Below are positions 1-10,241 of a stretch of 64,000 bases of DNA, piece by piece (position 1 is the stretch's first letter; the number at the start of each line of letters is the position of its first letter). Below the pieces are notes generated by a model. The model had not been told where the DNA came from and did not search any database. It was given only the letters and a program-made list of their open reading frames with translations. Source of the DNA: Erysipelotrichaceae bacterium (lineage in GTDB: Bacteria; Bacillota_I; Bacilli_A; Erysipelotrichales; Erysipelotrichaceae); NCBI GenBank assembly GCA_017442805.1, contig JAFRZA010000011.1:21715-85714 (forward strand). Reading direction: 5' to 3'. The position numbers were made by a program, and so were the translations under genes.

Positions 1-1226
1 AGCGCCTTCTTCATGATGGGCCAGTACTTATGCAGAGCTTCGACGAAGCCGCCTTCGGAGCGGTCATAGAACATCGGCTTGATCCACTTGTGGCCGGCCT
101 CAAAGCCGCTGTAGCCGATGTTGCGGGTCCAGGCAAAGTCGAAGTCCCATAAGGGTCCCCAGTAAAGCTTGCTTACGCCATCAGCGCTGTCCCGGTCTTT
201 GTAGATGTAGGTGCTGCCGGTTGCGTAGGCGTCATTGTTCTTGGATATTTCATTGACCAGCCAGTACTTGGCTGATGATTCAACGTCGATCAGATCACGG
301 TAAGCCGTGGTCGAATCAAACAGGACGTCCTCAACGTGACGGATGTACTGCTGGATGTACTGCTGCTGAGCGGAATTCTGATAACCGTCGCCCAGTTCCC
401 GGCCGGCAAAAACCTCTTCACCTTCATCCGGAGAAGCGGTAAGAGCGTCCGCTTCAGCGTCAAAGGAAGGCGTATGGGTCGCCCAGTCAACGCCGCGGTT
501 AGTGTAAAAGCGGTCCGGCGAACCGACACGTACCTGCAGGGCATTCTGAAGCAGATAGCCTCCGGTAATGACCTCTGGATCCGTGTCGCCCTTCTTGAGT
601 TCAGCAATTTCCAGGCGGTTGGTATCGACTCTGACATTTTCACTCAGGTAGTAGCTGCCCAGATAGCAGGCGCCGAAATCCTGACCGGTCATGATTACGT
701 CGACCGGTACGCCCCTGGGCGTAAAGGCAAAGCCCATCTGATCGCCGATCCAGGCCGTGATCCTGTCTTTCATCAGCGTATCGTCAAAGTCATTGGCAAC
801 CAGCACCCAGTGCTTGTTCTTTCCCAGGCCCAGAACATCCTCTGAGCTGTCCAGCTTGATCTTGTACGGCTTCTTGGTTGACTGTTCCCAGCTGGAATTG
901 CCGCGGCCGCGGATGCTCATGGAGATGTCTTCCAGACTCTTCAGTTCCGTCTCCGGGAAGTCGCAGTGGCGGAAGCCCTCCGGCACCTCAATGGAGATCG
1001 TACCGTAACAGAAGACGCTGTGATCAGGTGAGGTGTTCATCGCCTCAATGGTTCCCCGGGCTTCATCGATGTTCAGGTAAACCACCGGCAGACCATTGTC
1101 GATTTCCGGTATGCTCTGCTGTATGGAGCCCACTTCTGCCTTTTTATCTGAGCAGGCTGTAATCCCAATGCTCATGACCGCTATCATCAGCACCATCAGA
1201 AGTTTCCTGATTCTGTTTTCCGTCAT
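1..1226 (-). CDS. CotH-like lipoprotein (partial, C-terminus outside window)
   Basis: An open frame runs without a stop from ATG at 1226 to the window edge. The N-terminus is a lipoprotein signal: basic start, hydrophobic stretch, and lipobox I-T-A-C with Cys at residue 25. The body carries the hallmarks of the CotH family: RGRGNSSW, a KPYKIKL block, WVLVANDFDD and WDFDFAW. CotH proteins have an atypical kinase-like fold. In spore formers CotH phosphorylates coat proteins, but surface lipoprotein versions in gut Firmicutes have no assigned role. So the family is seen in the sequence, while the substrate is unknown. A TATAAT box lies at 1295-1300 on the same strand. Confidence 0.85.
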   Translation of the reverse strand, partial: MTENRIRKLLMVLMIAVMSIGITACSDKKAEVGSIQQSIPEIDNGLPVVYLNIDEARGTIEAMNTSPDHSVFCYGTISIEVPEGFRHCDFPETELKSLEDISMSIRGRGNSSWEQSTKKPYKIKLDSSEDVLGLGKNKHWVLVANDFDDTLMKDRITAWIGDQMGFAFTPRGVPVDVIMTGQDFGACYLGSYYLSENVRVDTNRLEIAELKKGDTDPEVITGGYLLQNALQVRVGSPDRFYTNRGVDWATHTPSFDAEADALTASPDEGEEVFAGRELGDGYQNSAQQQYIQQYIRHVEDVLFDSTTAYRDLIDVESSAKYWLVNEISKNNDAYATGSTYIYKDRDSADGVSKLYWGPLWDFDFAWTRNIGYSGFEAGHKWIKPMFYDRSEGGFVEALHKYWPIMKKA

Positions 1227-1337
1227 TATGTATCACCGTTCCTCTCAGCGGGTTCAATACTCCCCTGGCCGATTTATTAACCAATATTGAATTCATTATA
1301 CATCATCTGTTGGGCGCTGTCTTTTCCCTGCCCTGTT

Positions 1338-1363
1338 TGTGAAATTCACGGGTACATTTCACA
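1338..1363. promoter_or_regulatory. Inverted repeat, possible operator upstream of UMF1 transporter
   Basis: Perfect 8-bp arms TGTGAAAT and ATTTCACA are separated by 10 bases. The left arm also lies in a second palindrome, GTGAA-A-TTCAC. The repeat is centred about 45 bp upstream of the TATAAT at 1393-1398. The same 8-mer occurs twice as a direct repeat at 38173-38190. Operator function is inferred. Confidence 0.35.
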
Positions 1364-1392
1364 GATATTGCGGAATACCCTGGCTAAGATGT

Positions 1393-1398
1393 TATAAT
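1393..1398 (+). promoter_or_regulatory. -10 box of UMF1 transporter gene
   Basis: A perfect TATAAT lies 44 bases before the start codon at 1442. No good -35 is visible at normal spacing, which fits a promoter helped by a protein bound at the upstream inverted repeat. Confidence 0.5.
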
Positions 1399-1441
1399 AA
1401 ATGCAGATTTCATTATGTAAATAATGTAGAGGGATTTAATC

Positions 1442-2725
1442 ATGACTAATGAGAAAGAGAAAAACAAGTTAACGAAAGTGGAAAGGGCGTGGGTTCTTTA
1501 CGACGTAGGTAACTCTGCCTTTACCATGCTGGCCTGCTCGCTGATTCCTATCTGGTTCAAGGACCTGGCCATCGGCACGGCTCCCGGACAGATCAGTTCC
1601 GACAAGGCCACCGCATACTATTCCATTGCTGTCGCCATTGTCACCGTCGTCGTTGCCATCATCGGCCCGGTCTGCGGTGCCATTGCCGACCATAAGGATA
1701 CCAAGAAGATCGTCTTCACCACCGCCATGGCCTTAGGCGTCATCGGCTGCATCATCAACGGTTTCGCGACCACCTGGGTAGCCTTCATCGTCATCCACGT
1801 GCTGTCAAAGATCTTCTACAGCGCTTCGCTGACCTTCTATGACTCCATGCTCAATGACGTCACCACCGAAGACCGGATGGATGAGGTCTCCTCATACGGC
1901 TACGCCTGGGGCTACATCGGCTCCTGCCTGCCCTTCATTCTGGCCATGGTCGCCTACATCCTGGGCGGCGGCTTAAGCGAAGACATCATGTACTTCTCGC
2001 CGACCGTTGCCAAGATCATCGGCTTCACCGTCACCGGCATCTGGTGGTTTTTGGTTACCGTCCCGCTGTTAAAGCACTATAAGCAGATCAACTACGTGGA
2101 GACCGAAAGAGGTGCCATCCACAAGACCTTCGTTCAGATCTTCAACACCTTCAAGAACATCGCCACCAAGAACAAGAAAGTCCTGTTCTTCCTGATCGCC
2201 TTCTTCCTGTACATTGACGGCGTCGGCACCATTATCGACAACTGCATCAACATCGGCACCGACTTAGGTCTGCCGACCGTCGGTCAGGTCGTCTTCTTAC
2301 TGGCAACCCAGGTCGTTGCCTGGCTGGGCTCGCTGGTCTTTGCCAGACTGTCCAAGAAGTACGCTACCGTACCGCTGATCCTGATCTGCATCTGCGGCTA
2401 CTTCTGCGTCTGCGTCTATGCGCTGGCTCTGCACACCCTGCTGGATTTCGGCATCCTGGCCTTCGGCGTCGGCTGCTTCCAGGGTTCCATCCAGTCGCTG
2501 TCCAGATCATATTACTCAAAGATCATTCCGGCTGAGAACTCCGGCGAATACTTCGGCATCTACGACATCTTCTCCAAGGGAGCTTCCTTCCTGGGTTCAG
2601 CCGTCATCGCTGCCGTCAAGCTGATGGGCGGTTCCATCAACATCGCCGTCGCTTCCCTGGCCATCTTCTTCGCTCTAGGTTTCTTATTCCTGAAACTTTC
2701 CGACAAGCAGCCCAAGACCGAATAA
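1442..2725 (+). CDS. MFS transporter, UMF1/Atg22-like
   Basis: A 427-residue integral membrane protein with about 12 predicted hydrophobic segments. The N-terminal motif WVLYDVGNSAFTM closely matches the signature of the UMF1/Atg22-like branch of the major facilitator superfamily (usually WxLYDWANSAY). Members are thought to export small metabolites such as amino acids, but the substrate cannot be read from sequence. It is monocistronic, with its own -10 box, an upstream inverted repeat and a terminator immediately after the stop. Confidence 0.85.
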   Translation: MTNEKEKNKLTKVERAWVLYDVGNSAFTMLACSLIPIWFKDLAIGTAPGQISSDKATAYYSIAVAIVTVVVAIIGPVCGAIADHKDTKKIVFTTAMALGVIGCIINGFATTWVAFIVIHVLSKIFYSASLTFYDSMLNDVTTEDRMDEVSSYGYAWGYIGSCLPFILAMVAYILGGGLSEDIMYFSPTVAKIIGFTVTGIWWFLVTVPLLKHYKQINYVETERGAIHKTFVQIFNTFKNIATKNKKVLFFLIAFFLYIDGVGTIIDNCINIGTDLGLPTVGQVVFLLATQVVAWLGSLVFARLSKKYATVPLILICICGYFCVCVYALALHTLLDFGILAFGVGCFQGSIQSLSRSYYSKIIPAENSGEYFGIYDIFSKGASFLGSAVIAAVKLMGGSINIAVASLAIFFALGFLFLKLSDKQPKTE

Positions 2726-2732
2726 CAAACGC

Positions 2733-2763
2733 AAAGACGTCAGCTGCGGCTGGCGTCTTTTTT
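2733..2763 (+). terminator. Intrinsic terminator of UMF1 gene
   Basis: GACGTCAGC/GCTGGCGTC hairpin (one G-T pair) with a TGCG loop, followed by a run of six Ts. It begins 8 bases after the stop codon. Confidence 0.85.
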
Positions 2764-2778
2764 CATGCCTGCAAGATA

Positions 2779-2801
2779 AAAGAACGGCATTGCCGTTCTT
2801 T
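2779..2801 (-). terminator. Intrinsic terminator of the heat-shock operon
   Basis: Inverted repeat AAGAACGGC/GCCGTTCTT with a 3-base loop, just past the clpB stop on the minus strand and followed by a T-rich tract (TTTTATCTT). It separates the operon from the convergent transporter gene. Confidence 0.75.
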
Positions 2802-2804
2802 CCT

Positions 2805-5363
2805 CTATTTGATTTCACTTACGGTGAACTCGCCGTTTTCAAAGTCCACCTGCAGGGTGGTGTTGCCGTCAATGCCTTCGGAGACGATCTTGTAGGCTAC
2901 CTTGGTTTCCACGTTCTGCTGGATGAATCTCTTCAGCGGTCTGGCACCGTAGGTGATGTCGCTGCCTTCATCGATGATCTCCTGCTTGGCTCTGTCGGTC
3001 AGAACCAGCTTGATGTTTCTTTCTTCAAGCCTCTTAGCCAGTAAGCCGATGAACTTATCGACGATGCCGCCCAGCACCTCATTGGTCAGCGGGTTGAAGA
3101 TGACGATGTCGTCGATGCGGTTGACGAATTCCGGCTTGAAGGTCGCCTTGACGATCTGCTCATAATCCTTCGTCTTCTTCTCCATGTCCTGTTCAAAGGC
3201 ATATTCAGAACCCAGGTTGGAGGTCATGATGATGATGGTGTTCTTGAAGTCGACGGTCACGCCCTGGGAGTCGGTGATCCGGCCGTCATCAAGGATCTGA
3301 AGCAGAATGTTGAAGACATCCGGGTGAGCCTTCTCGATCTCGTCCAGTAAGACGATTGAGTAGGGCTTTCTTCTGACCGCTTCGGTCAGCTGGCCGCCCT
3401 CGTCATAGCCGACATATCCCGGAGGAGCGCCGATCAGACGGGAAGTGCTGAACTTTTCCATGTATTCGCTCATGTCGATCCTGACGATCTTGTTTTCATC
3501 ATCAAACAGCTGCTCTGCCAAGGCCTTGGCGACTTCCGTCTTGCCTACGCCGGTGGGACCTAAGAACAGGAAGGAACCGATGGGACGGTTGGAGTCCTGA
3601 ATCTGAGCTTTGCTGCGGAGCACGGCGTTATAGACCAGGTCAATGGCATGATCCTGACCGATGACTCTTTCGCTCAGTTTATCCTTCAAGCCCAGGATCT
3701 TCTGGCGGTCAGAAGCCATCAGCTTGCTGACGGCGATGCCGGTCCAGCGGGAAACCACACTGGCAATCAGCTGCTCATCGACAGTCTCCTGGATCAGGGC
3801 ATCCTTCTTATCGGCTTCCTTGGCCTTCTGGATTTCCTTTTCCAGATTGGGAATGGTCTCGTAGCGCAGCCTGGCCGCCTCGTCATAGCGGGCGGAGTTC
3901 TGAGCTTCCTCGAGTTCAAGTTTGGCTCTTTCCAGCTCCTCGCGGTTCTTCTTGTTGGCCTCCAGGAGCTTCTTTTCATCCTCCCACTTGCCGGAGATAT
4001 TGGTCTGCTCTTCAGTCAGGTCAGCGATCTCCTTTTCGATCTGAGTCAGTCTTTCCCTGCTTCTGTCGTCTTCTTCCTTGGCCAGGGCGCGCTGCTCGAT
4101 CTGCAGCTGCATGATCTTGCGGTTGACCTCGTCCAGTTCATAAGGCAGAGAATCCATCTCTACCCGTAAGGAAGCGCAGGCTTCATCGATCAGGTCAATG
4201 GCCTTGTCCGGCAGGAAACGGTCGGAAATATAGCGGTTGGACATCGTAGCGGCCGCGATGATGGCCTCATCGAGAATCTGCACGCCATGATGGGCTTCAA
4301 AGCGGTCCTTCAGACCTCTGAGGATCGAAATTGTTTCCTCGACAGAGGGTTCGTCGACCGTCACTCTCTGGAATCTTCTTTCCAGAGCCTTGTCGGTCTC
4401 AAAGTATTTGCGGTATTCATTATAAGTTGTGGCACCGATGCATCTGAGTTCGCCTCTGGCCAGCATCGGCTTCAGCAGATTGGCGGCGTCCATGGAGCCT
4501 TCGGTCTTGCCGGCGCCCACCAGATTGTGGATCTCATCGATGAACAGGATGATGCCGCCGTCGGCCTGCTTGACTTCCTCAAGAACGGCCTTCAGCCTTT
4601 CCTCGAATTCGCCGCGGTACTTTGCTCCGGCGATCAGGGAACCCATGTCCAGTTCAATGAGCCGCTTCTCTCTCAGATTCAGCGGAACGTCCTGCTTGTA
4701 GATTCGCCAGGCCAGTCCTTCAACTACGGCGGTCTTGCCGACGCCGGGTTCACCGATCAGCACCGGGTTGTTTTTGCTCTTGCGCGAAAGGATCTCGATC
4801 ATCCTTCTGATCTCGTCGTCTCTGCCGATGACCGGGTCGACCTTGCCGTCGCGGACGTCCTGAACCAGGTCATGTCCGTACTTTTCCAGGGCGTCGACGG
4901 TTTCCTCGCTGCTGGGTTCGTCCATCTTCTTGCCCTTGCGGCGGGCCAGTTCCTCATTGAGGACCATTTCCTTCTTCAGGTTGTACTTCTTTACGATCTC
5001 ATTGGAGATCGGGGAATCATTGAACAGCAGATGGATGAAGGCCGTAGCCACGGTCAGATAGGTCTCATCGTGGTCCTTGGCCCACTTGATGGCGTTGACC
5101 AGAGCGTCATTTACCTTGCGGTTGAAGACCGGCTGAGGAACGTAATCCACGGTCGCGATGTTCTTCAGACGGCTCTGAGCGATCTGCAGGCAGTCCTGCT
5201 TGTTGACATTTATGCGTTTTAAAAGACCATCCAGCGTATCATCGGCAAACATCTGGCAGAACAGGTGCACGGTCGTGATCTCGGTATGATGCGAAGTGCT
5301 TGCCAGTTCCAGCGCCTTCATGACGATGGTCTGCAGATTAGTGGAGAAACTGTTAATATCCAT
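2805..5363 (-). CDS. clpB: ATP-dependent disaggregase ClpB
   Basis: A full-length (852 residues) Hsp100 chaperone that works with DnaK-DnaJ-GrpE to pull proteins out of aggregates. It has the Clp N-domain (about 1-145), a first AAA+ module with Walker A GEPGVGKT at 204-211, a charged coiled-coil middle domain (about 400-530), and a second AAA+ module with GPTGVGKT near residue 600. The M-domain marks it as ClpB, not ClpC. It is the last gene of the hrcA operon, 58 bases after dnaJ. In many Firmicutes clpB is controlled by CtsR. I see no CtsR-like repeat here, so HrcA control through readthrough is inferred. Confidence 0.97.
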   Translation of the reverse strand: MDINSFSTNLQTIVMKALELASTSHHTEITTVHLFCQMFADDTLDGLLKRINVNKQDCLQIAQSRLKNIATVDYVPQPVFNRKVNDALVNAIKWAKDHDETYLTVATAFIHLLFNDSPISNEIVKKYNLKKEMVLNEELARRKGKKMDEPSSEETVDALEKYGHDLVQDVRDGKVDPVIGRDDEIRRMIEILSRKSKNNPVLIGEPGVGKTAVVEGLAWRIYKQDVPLNLREKRLIELDMGSLIAGAKYRGEFEERLKAVLEEVKQADGGIILFIDEIHNLVGAGKTEGSMDAANLLKPMLARGELRCIGATTYNEYRKYFETDKALERRFQRVTVDEPSVEETISILRGLKDRFEAHHGVQILDEAIIAAATMSNRYISDRFLPDKAIDLIDEACASLRVEMDSLPYELDEVNRKIMQLQIEQRALAKEEDDRSRERLTQIEKEIADLTEEQTNISGKWEDEKKLLEANKKNREELERAKLELEEAQNSARYDEAARLRYETIPNLEKEIQKAKEADKKDALIQETVDEQLIASVVSRWTGIAVSKLMASDRQKILGLKDKLSERVIGQDHAIDLVYNAVLRSKAQIQDSNRPIGSFLFLGPTGVGKTEVAKALAEQLFDDENKIVRIDMSEYMEKFSTSRLIGAPPGYVGYDEGGQLTEAVRRKPYSIVLLDEIEKAHPDVFNILLQILDDGRITDSQGVTVDFKNTIIIMTSNLGSEYAFEQDMEKKTKDYEQIVKATFKPEFVNRIDDIVIFNPLTNEVLGGIVDKFIGLLAKRLEERNIKLVLTDRAKQEIIDEGSDITYGARPLKRFIQQNVETKVAYKIVSEGIDGNTTLQVDFENGEFTVSEIK

Positions 5364-5403
5364 ACATGATACCTCCTTGATCTTCGGTTTTCTTTCTTAA
5401 GAA

Positions 5404-5427
5404 AAGTAACAAGGTGAATTGTTACTT
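5404..5427 (-). other. dnaJ-clpB intercistronic hairpin
   Basis: Perfect 8-bp inverted repeat AAGTAACA/TGTTACTT with an 8-base loop, overlapping the dnaJ stop codon. On the minus strand it is followed by TTTTCTT. It could act as a weak, leaky terminator that lowers clpB relative to dnaKJ, or as an mRNA-processing or stability element. Function is inferred. Confidence 0.5.
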
Positions 5428-6567
5428 AAAGGTGCTGCGGAATTTTTCAAAGACGTTCTTCTTGCCCTTGCCTTCTGCCGTCTTCAGCTTGGTGTAGAGT
5501 TCCTTTTCCTCCCTGCTTATGGAGGAGGGAATCACCACATCGACGATGACGTACTGATCGCCATAATAGCCGGAGCGGATGTTCTTGACGCCCTTGCCCC
5601 GCAGACGGAACTTCTGGCCGGGCTGAGTGCCGGCCGGAACGGTCAGTTCCACATCGCCATACACGGTTGGAACATCGATCTTGCATCCAAGAGTGGCGTC
5701 AACGGCTGACAGCGGCACTTCGATGAGGATGTCGTCACCCTCGCGGACGAAGTGCTTGTCGGCAGAGACGATGACCTCAACGTAGAGGTCGCCGTTGGGA
5801 CCGCCGTTATAGCCCTTGTTGCCCTTGCCGGCAATGCGCAGCTGCTGGCCAGACTGAATGCCGGCCGGGATGTTGAGGTCGACTTCGACCTTTTTCTTAA
5901 TGTAGCCGCTGCCCCGGCACTTGCTGCAGGCCTTCATGATCTTCTTGCCGGTGCCGTGGCAATCCGGACAGGTCGATTGCGACTGCATGGCCATGCCGAA
6001 CATGTTGGTCTGTCTGACCACTCTTCCGGAACCGTTACAGGAAGGACATACCTTGATATCATCCTTGCTGCGGGCTCCCGATCCCAGGCAGTCCGGGCAC
6101 TGCTCCTCAACATCGAGGCTGATGGTCTTGCTCAGACCGTTGATGGAATCCATGAAGCTGATGCGTACCTGCAGGTAGCTGTCCTCGCCCTTGCGGGGAC
6201 CGTTGGCATTGGCTGAACGGCTTCTGCCGCCCATGGAACCCATGCCGCCCATGCCGCCGAAGAAGGAGTCGAAGATGTCACTGAATCCGAAGTCGGCAGC
6301 GGAACCGAAGCCGTTGAAATTGAAGTTGAACCCTGATGAGTCCAGGCCTTCAAAGCCGTACTGGTCATAGGTCGACTTCTTCTGGGGATCGGAGAGAACT
6401 TCGTAGGCCTCCTGCACTTCCTTGAACTTTTCCGGAGCGTCAGGGTCCTTGTTCAGATCCGGATGATATTTCTTAGCCAGAGTACGGTAGGCTTTCTTGA
6501 TCTGCTCTTCACTGGCGTCACGGGAAAGGCCCAATACCTCGTAATAATCTCTCTTGCTGTTTGCCAT
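5422..6567 (-). CDS. dnaJ: Chaperone protein DnaJ (Hsp40)
   Basis: 381 residues. Stimulates the DnaK ATPase and delivers unfolded clients. The J domain with its HPD motif (KKYHPDLN) lies in the first 70 residues. A Gly/Phe-rich linker follows, including an unusually Gly/Met-rich [11 protein letters not shown] stretch. Next come four zinc-binding CxxCxGxG repeats ([32 protein letters not shown]), then the C-terminal substrate domain. Located between dnaK and clpB. Confidence 0.97.
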   Translation of the reverse strand: MANSKRDYYEVLGLSRDASEEQIKKAYRTLAKKYHPDLNKDPDAPEKFKEVQEAYEVLSDPQKKSTYDQYGFEGLDSSGFNFNFNGFGSAADFGFSDIFDSFFGGMGGMGSMGGRSRSANANGPRKGEDSYLQVRISFMDSINGLSKTISLDVEEQCPDCLGSGARSKDDIKVCPSCNGSGRVVRQTNMFGMAMQSQSTCPDCHGTGKKIMKACSKCRGSGYIKKKVEVDLNIPAGIQSGQQLRIAGKGNKGYNGGPNGDLYVEVIVSADKHFVREGDDILIEVPLSAVDATLGCKIDVPTVYGDVELTVPAGTQPGQKFRLRGKGVKNIRSGYYGDQYVIVDVVIPSSISREEKELYTKLKTAEGKGKKNVFEKFRSTFK

Positions 6568-6586
6568 GATATCACCTCTGCTTCAA

Positions 6587-6616
6587 ATCCATGCCCGGCA
6601 ACAGCCGGGCGTGGAT
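6587..6616 (-). other. dnaK-dnaJ intercistronic hairpin
   Basis: A 13-bp stem (ATCCA.GCCCGGC and its complement, one mismatch) with a 4-base loop between the dnaK stop and the dnaJ start. No T-tract follows, so it is unlikely to terminate. It probably stabilises or defines processed mRNA ends within the operon. Confidence 0.5.
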
Positions 6617-6633
6617 ATCATTATTCAATAGTC

Positions 6634-8451
<1,818 letters not shown>

Positions 8452-8462
8452 CTATTCCTCCT

Positions 8463-9053
8463 TTACTCGCTGACCTTGACCAGGGCAGCTCTTAATAATC
8501 TATCCTTTAAGCGGTAACCGGTCTGTAAGACCTCAATCACCGTGTTAGGTTCAGTTCCTTCAACCTTCTCCGTCATGATGGCGTGGGCCTCATTGGCGTC
8601 GAACGGTTTGTTCAGGCAGTCGATCTTCTCAACCCCTTCATTGCTCAGGGCATGGACGATCTGATCATAGGTCAGCCTGACGCCCTTGACGAAGGAATCT
8701 TCCGGATCCTTGCCGGTTAAGGCCAGTTCCAGGGAATCCAACGCCGGCAGGATGGCCAGGGCGAAGGACTGGATGCGGTACTTGTTGGCTTCATCAGCCT
8801 GTGCCTGCAGCCGCTTCTTCAGATTCTCGGTGTCCGCATACGCTTTATAATAAGCGTTCTTGGTGACCCCGATCTCCTGCTTGAGTTCCTCGACTTCCTT
8901 TCTGAGCTTTTCGACTTCGCTTAGTTTCTTTTCCTTCTTATGCTTTTCGTGATGTTCTTCCTCGCTGACCTCTTCCGGCTTTTCTTCCGGGCCTTCCGGT
9001 TCAGCGGCAGCCTGTTCTTCCGGGCTTTCTTCAATCATGATTTCTTCATCCAT
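8463..9053 (-). CDS. grpE: Nucleotide exchange factor GrpE
   Basis: 196 residues. Releases ADP from DnaK. A very acidic, low-complexity N-terminus (about 50 residues rich in E, P and A) precedes a long coiled coil and the C-terminal beta domain with the family block around KGVRLTYDQ...VEKIDCLNKPFDANEA. It starts 7 bases after the hrcA stop and is followed by dnaK 14 bases later. Confidence 0.95.
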   Translation of the reverse strand: MDEEIMIEESPEEQAAAEPEGPEEKPEEVSEEEHHEKHKKEKKLSEVEKLRKEVEELKQEIGVTKNAYYKAYADTENLKKRLQAQADEANKYRIQSFALAILPALDSLELALTGKDPEDSFVKGVRLTYDQIVHALSNEGVEKIDCLNKPFDANEAHAIMTEKVEGTEPNTVIEVLQTGYRLKDRLLRAALVKVSE

Positions 9054-9060
9054 AGCTTAT

Positions 9061-10068
9061 CTACTTCTTTCTTCTGTACTGATTCTCAATGAAGGACGTG
9101 GTGAAGTCCAGCAGCGAGAGAATGCGGTCATAGTTCATCCGGCTCGGACCGACGACCATCAGCCTGCCCTCTTCGTTTCCGACACTGAAGTGACGGGAGA
9201 CGACAGCCATGTCATCCAGCCAGACCAGTTCGCCGTTTCCTTCCGGCGCGACGATCTTCAGGGCGTTTCCTGAAGATTCCAGCGTCCGCCAGGCATTGGA
9301 GTCCTCCAGCATCCTCATCAGGCCTTTCATCTTCTCCAGATCGGCGAATTCAGGCTGATAGAGCATGTTGCTGGCGCCGGAATAATAGACGTTGTCCGAG
9401 GCAAACCTCACAAAGGCCTGCATGAAGGCATTGAACAGCGCTTCATGACGCTTGACGGCGTGAGCCAGAATCGGCTTGATCTCGTTAAGCTTTTCCACGA
9501 TCTCGTTGATTGGGGTTCCGCACAGACGGTCATTCAGAATGTTGGTACAGTTCTGAATGTCTTCCACGGAAACCGAATCTTCAAAGTGGAAGGTCTTGTT
9601 TTCAGTGTGGCCCTGGTCAGTAATGAACACGGCTACGGCGCTGGTATCATCCAGCGGGAAGAGCCTGATGTGCGCCAGCGTCTGCTTGTTGGCGTCCGGT
9701 CCCAAAACCAGCGAAGTAAGGTTGGTCATGTTGGACAGCACTTCGCAGCTGGTCTGGATCACTTCATCCATCGGCAGGTTGCGGTAATAGTTGGCAATCT
9801 GGTTCTTTTCGCTTTCGTCCAGCCGGCCTGACAGCATGTTCTCAACATAGTAGCGGTAGCCCTCGGTGGAAGGCACTCTTCCCGAAGAAGTATGCGTCTT
9901 TTCCAGCAGACCCTGCTGTTCCAGATAGTTCATCTCGTTGCGGATGGTGGCGGAAGAATAATTGAGACCGTAGCGCTCAACCAGGGTCTTGGAGCCGACC
10001 GGTTCAGCCGTCTTGATGAATTCTTCAACGATGGCCTTCAGCAACTGCTGCTGCCTTTCTGTCAACAT
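9061..10068 (-). CDS. hrcA: Heat-inducible transcription repressor HrcA
   Basis: Repressor that binds CIRCE elements. It has an N-terminal winged helix with the family pattern FIKTAEPVGSKTL and NYSSATIRNEM, then a GAF-like dimerisation domain. An upstream ATG at 10089 is in frame, but ATG 10068 (MLTERQQQLL) is preferred. It has an AGGAAGTGAG ribosome site about 8 bases ahead and matches the usual HrcA start. The upstream ATG lies inside the second CIRCE-like element. First gene of hrcA-grpE-dnaK-dnaJ-clpB and autoregulated through the two operators in front. Confidence 0.95.
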   Translation of the reverse strand: MLTERQQQLLKAIVEEFIKTAEPVGSKTLVERYGLNYSSATIRNEMNYLEQQGLLEKTHTSSGRVPSTEGYRYYVENMLSGRLDESEKNQIANYYRNLPMDEVIQTSCEVLSNMTNLTSLVLGPDANKQTLAHIRLFPLDDTSAVAVFITDQGHTENKTFHFEDSVSVEDIQNCTNILNDRLCGTPINEIVEKLNEIKPILAHAVKRHEALFNAFMQAFVRFASDNVYYSGASNMLYQPEFADLEKMKGLMRMLEDSNAWRTLESSGNALKIVAPEGNGELVWLDDMAVVSRHFSVGNEEGRLMVVGPSRMNYDRILSLLDFTTSFIENQYRRKK

Positions 10069-10082
10069 GTTTCTCACTTCCT

Positions 10083-10109
10083 TTGGCACTCTTTTTCAAG
10101 TACTGCCAA
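10083..10109 (-). promoter_or_regulatory. Second, degenerate CIRCE-like element
   Basis: Read on the plus strand: TTGGCACTC, 9 bases, TACTGCCAA. The geometry is exactly that of CIRCE (9-9-9). The left arm matches 8 of 9 consensus positions and the right arm 6 of 9. It sits just downstream of the -10 box, next to the ribosome site. Confidence 0.55.
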
Positions 10110-10110
10110 T

Positions 10111-10139
10111 ATTATAAAGCACTGTTTTAGCACTGTCAA
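10111..10139 (-). promoter_or_regulatory. Promoter of the hrcA-clpB operon
   Basis: Consensus vegetative promoter: TTGACA (10134-10139), a 17-base spacer, and TATAAT (10111-10116). The -35 box lies inside the upstream CIRCE, so bound HrcA would block RNA polymerase. Confidence 0.92.
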
Positions 10140-10153
10140 GCATCAAGTGCTAA
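10127..10153 (-). promoter_or_regulatory. CIRCE operator
   Basis: TTAGCACTG, 9 bases, AAGTGCTAA. Each arm matches 8 of 9 positions of the HrcA operator TTAGCACTC-N9-GAGTGCTAA. It overlaps the -35 box of the operon promoter. Confidence 0.93.
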
Positions 10154-10207
10154 TCGTAAAAAACGTCCTTTTATTCACGGGAAAAACCATCTCACCCAGA
10201 CGCAAAG

Positions 10208-10216
10208 TGCTATAAT
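10208..10216 (+). promoter_or_regulatory. Extended -10 promoter of GH31 gene
   Basis: TGCTATAAT, an extended -10 box, 25 bases before the ATG. No clear -35 and no Shine-Dalgarno is visible in the short leader. Confidence 0.6.
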
Positions 10217-10241
10217 TTAAATAGTAGAATGTTGTGAATTT

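Noticed and set aside
4287..5222. 311-residue plus-strand open frame
   Set aside because: It is a shadow of clpB.
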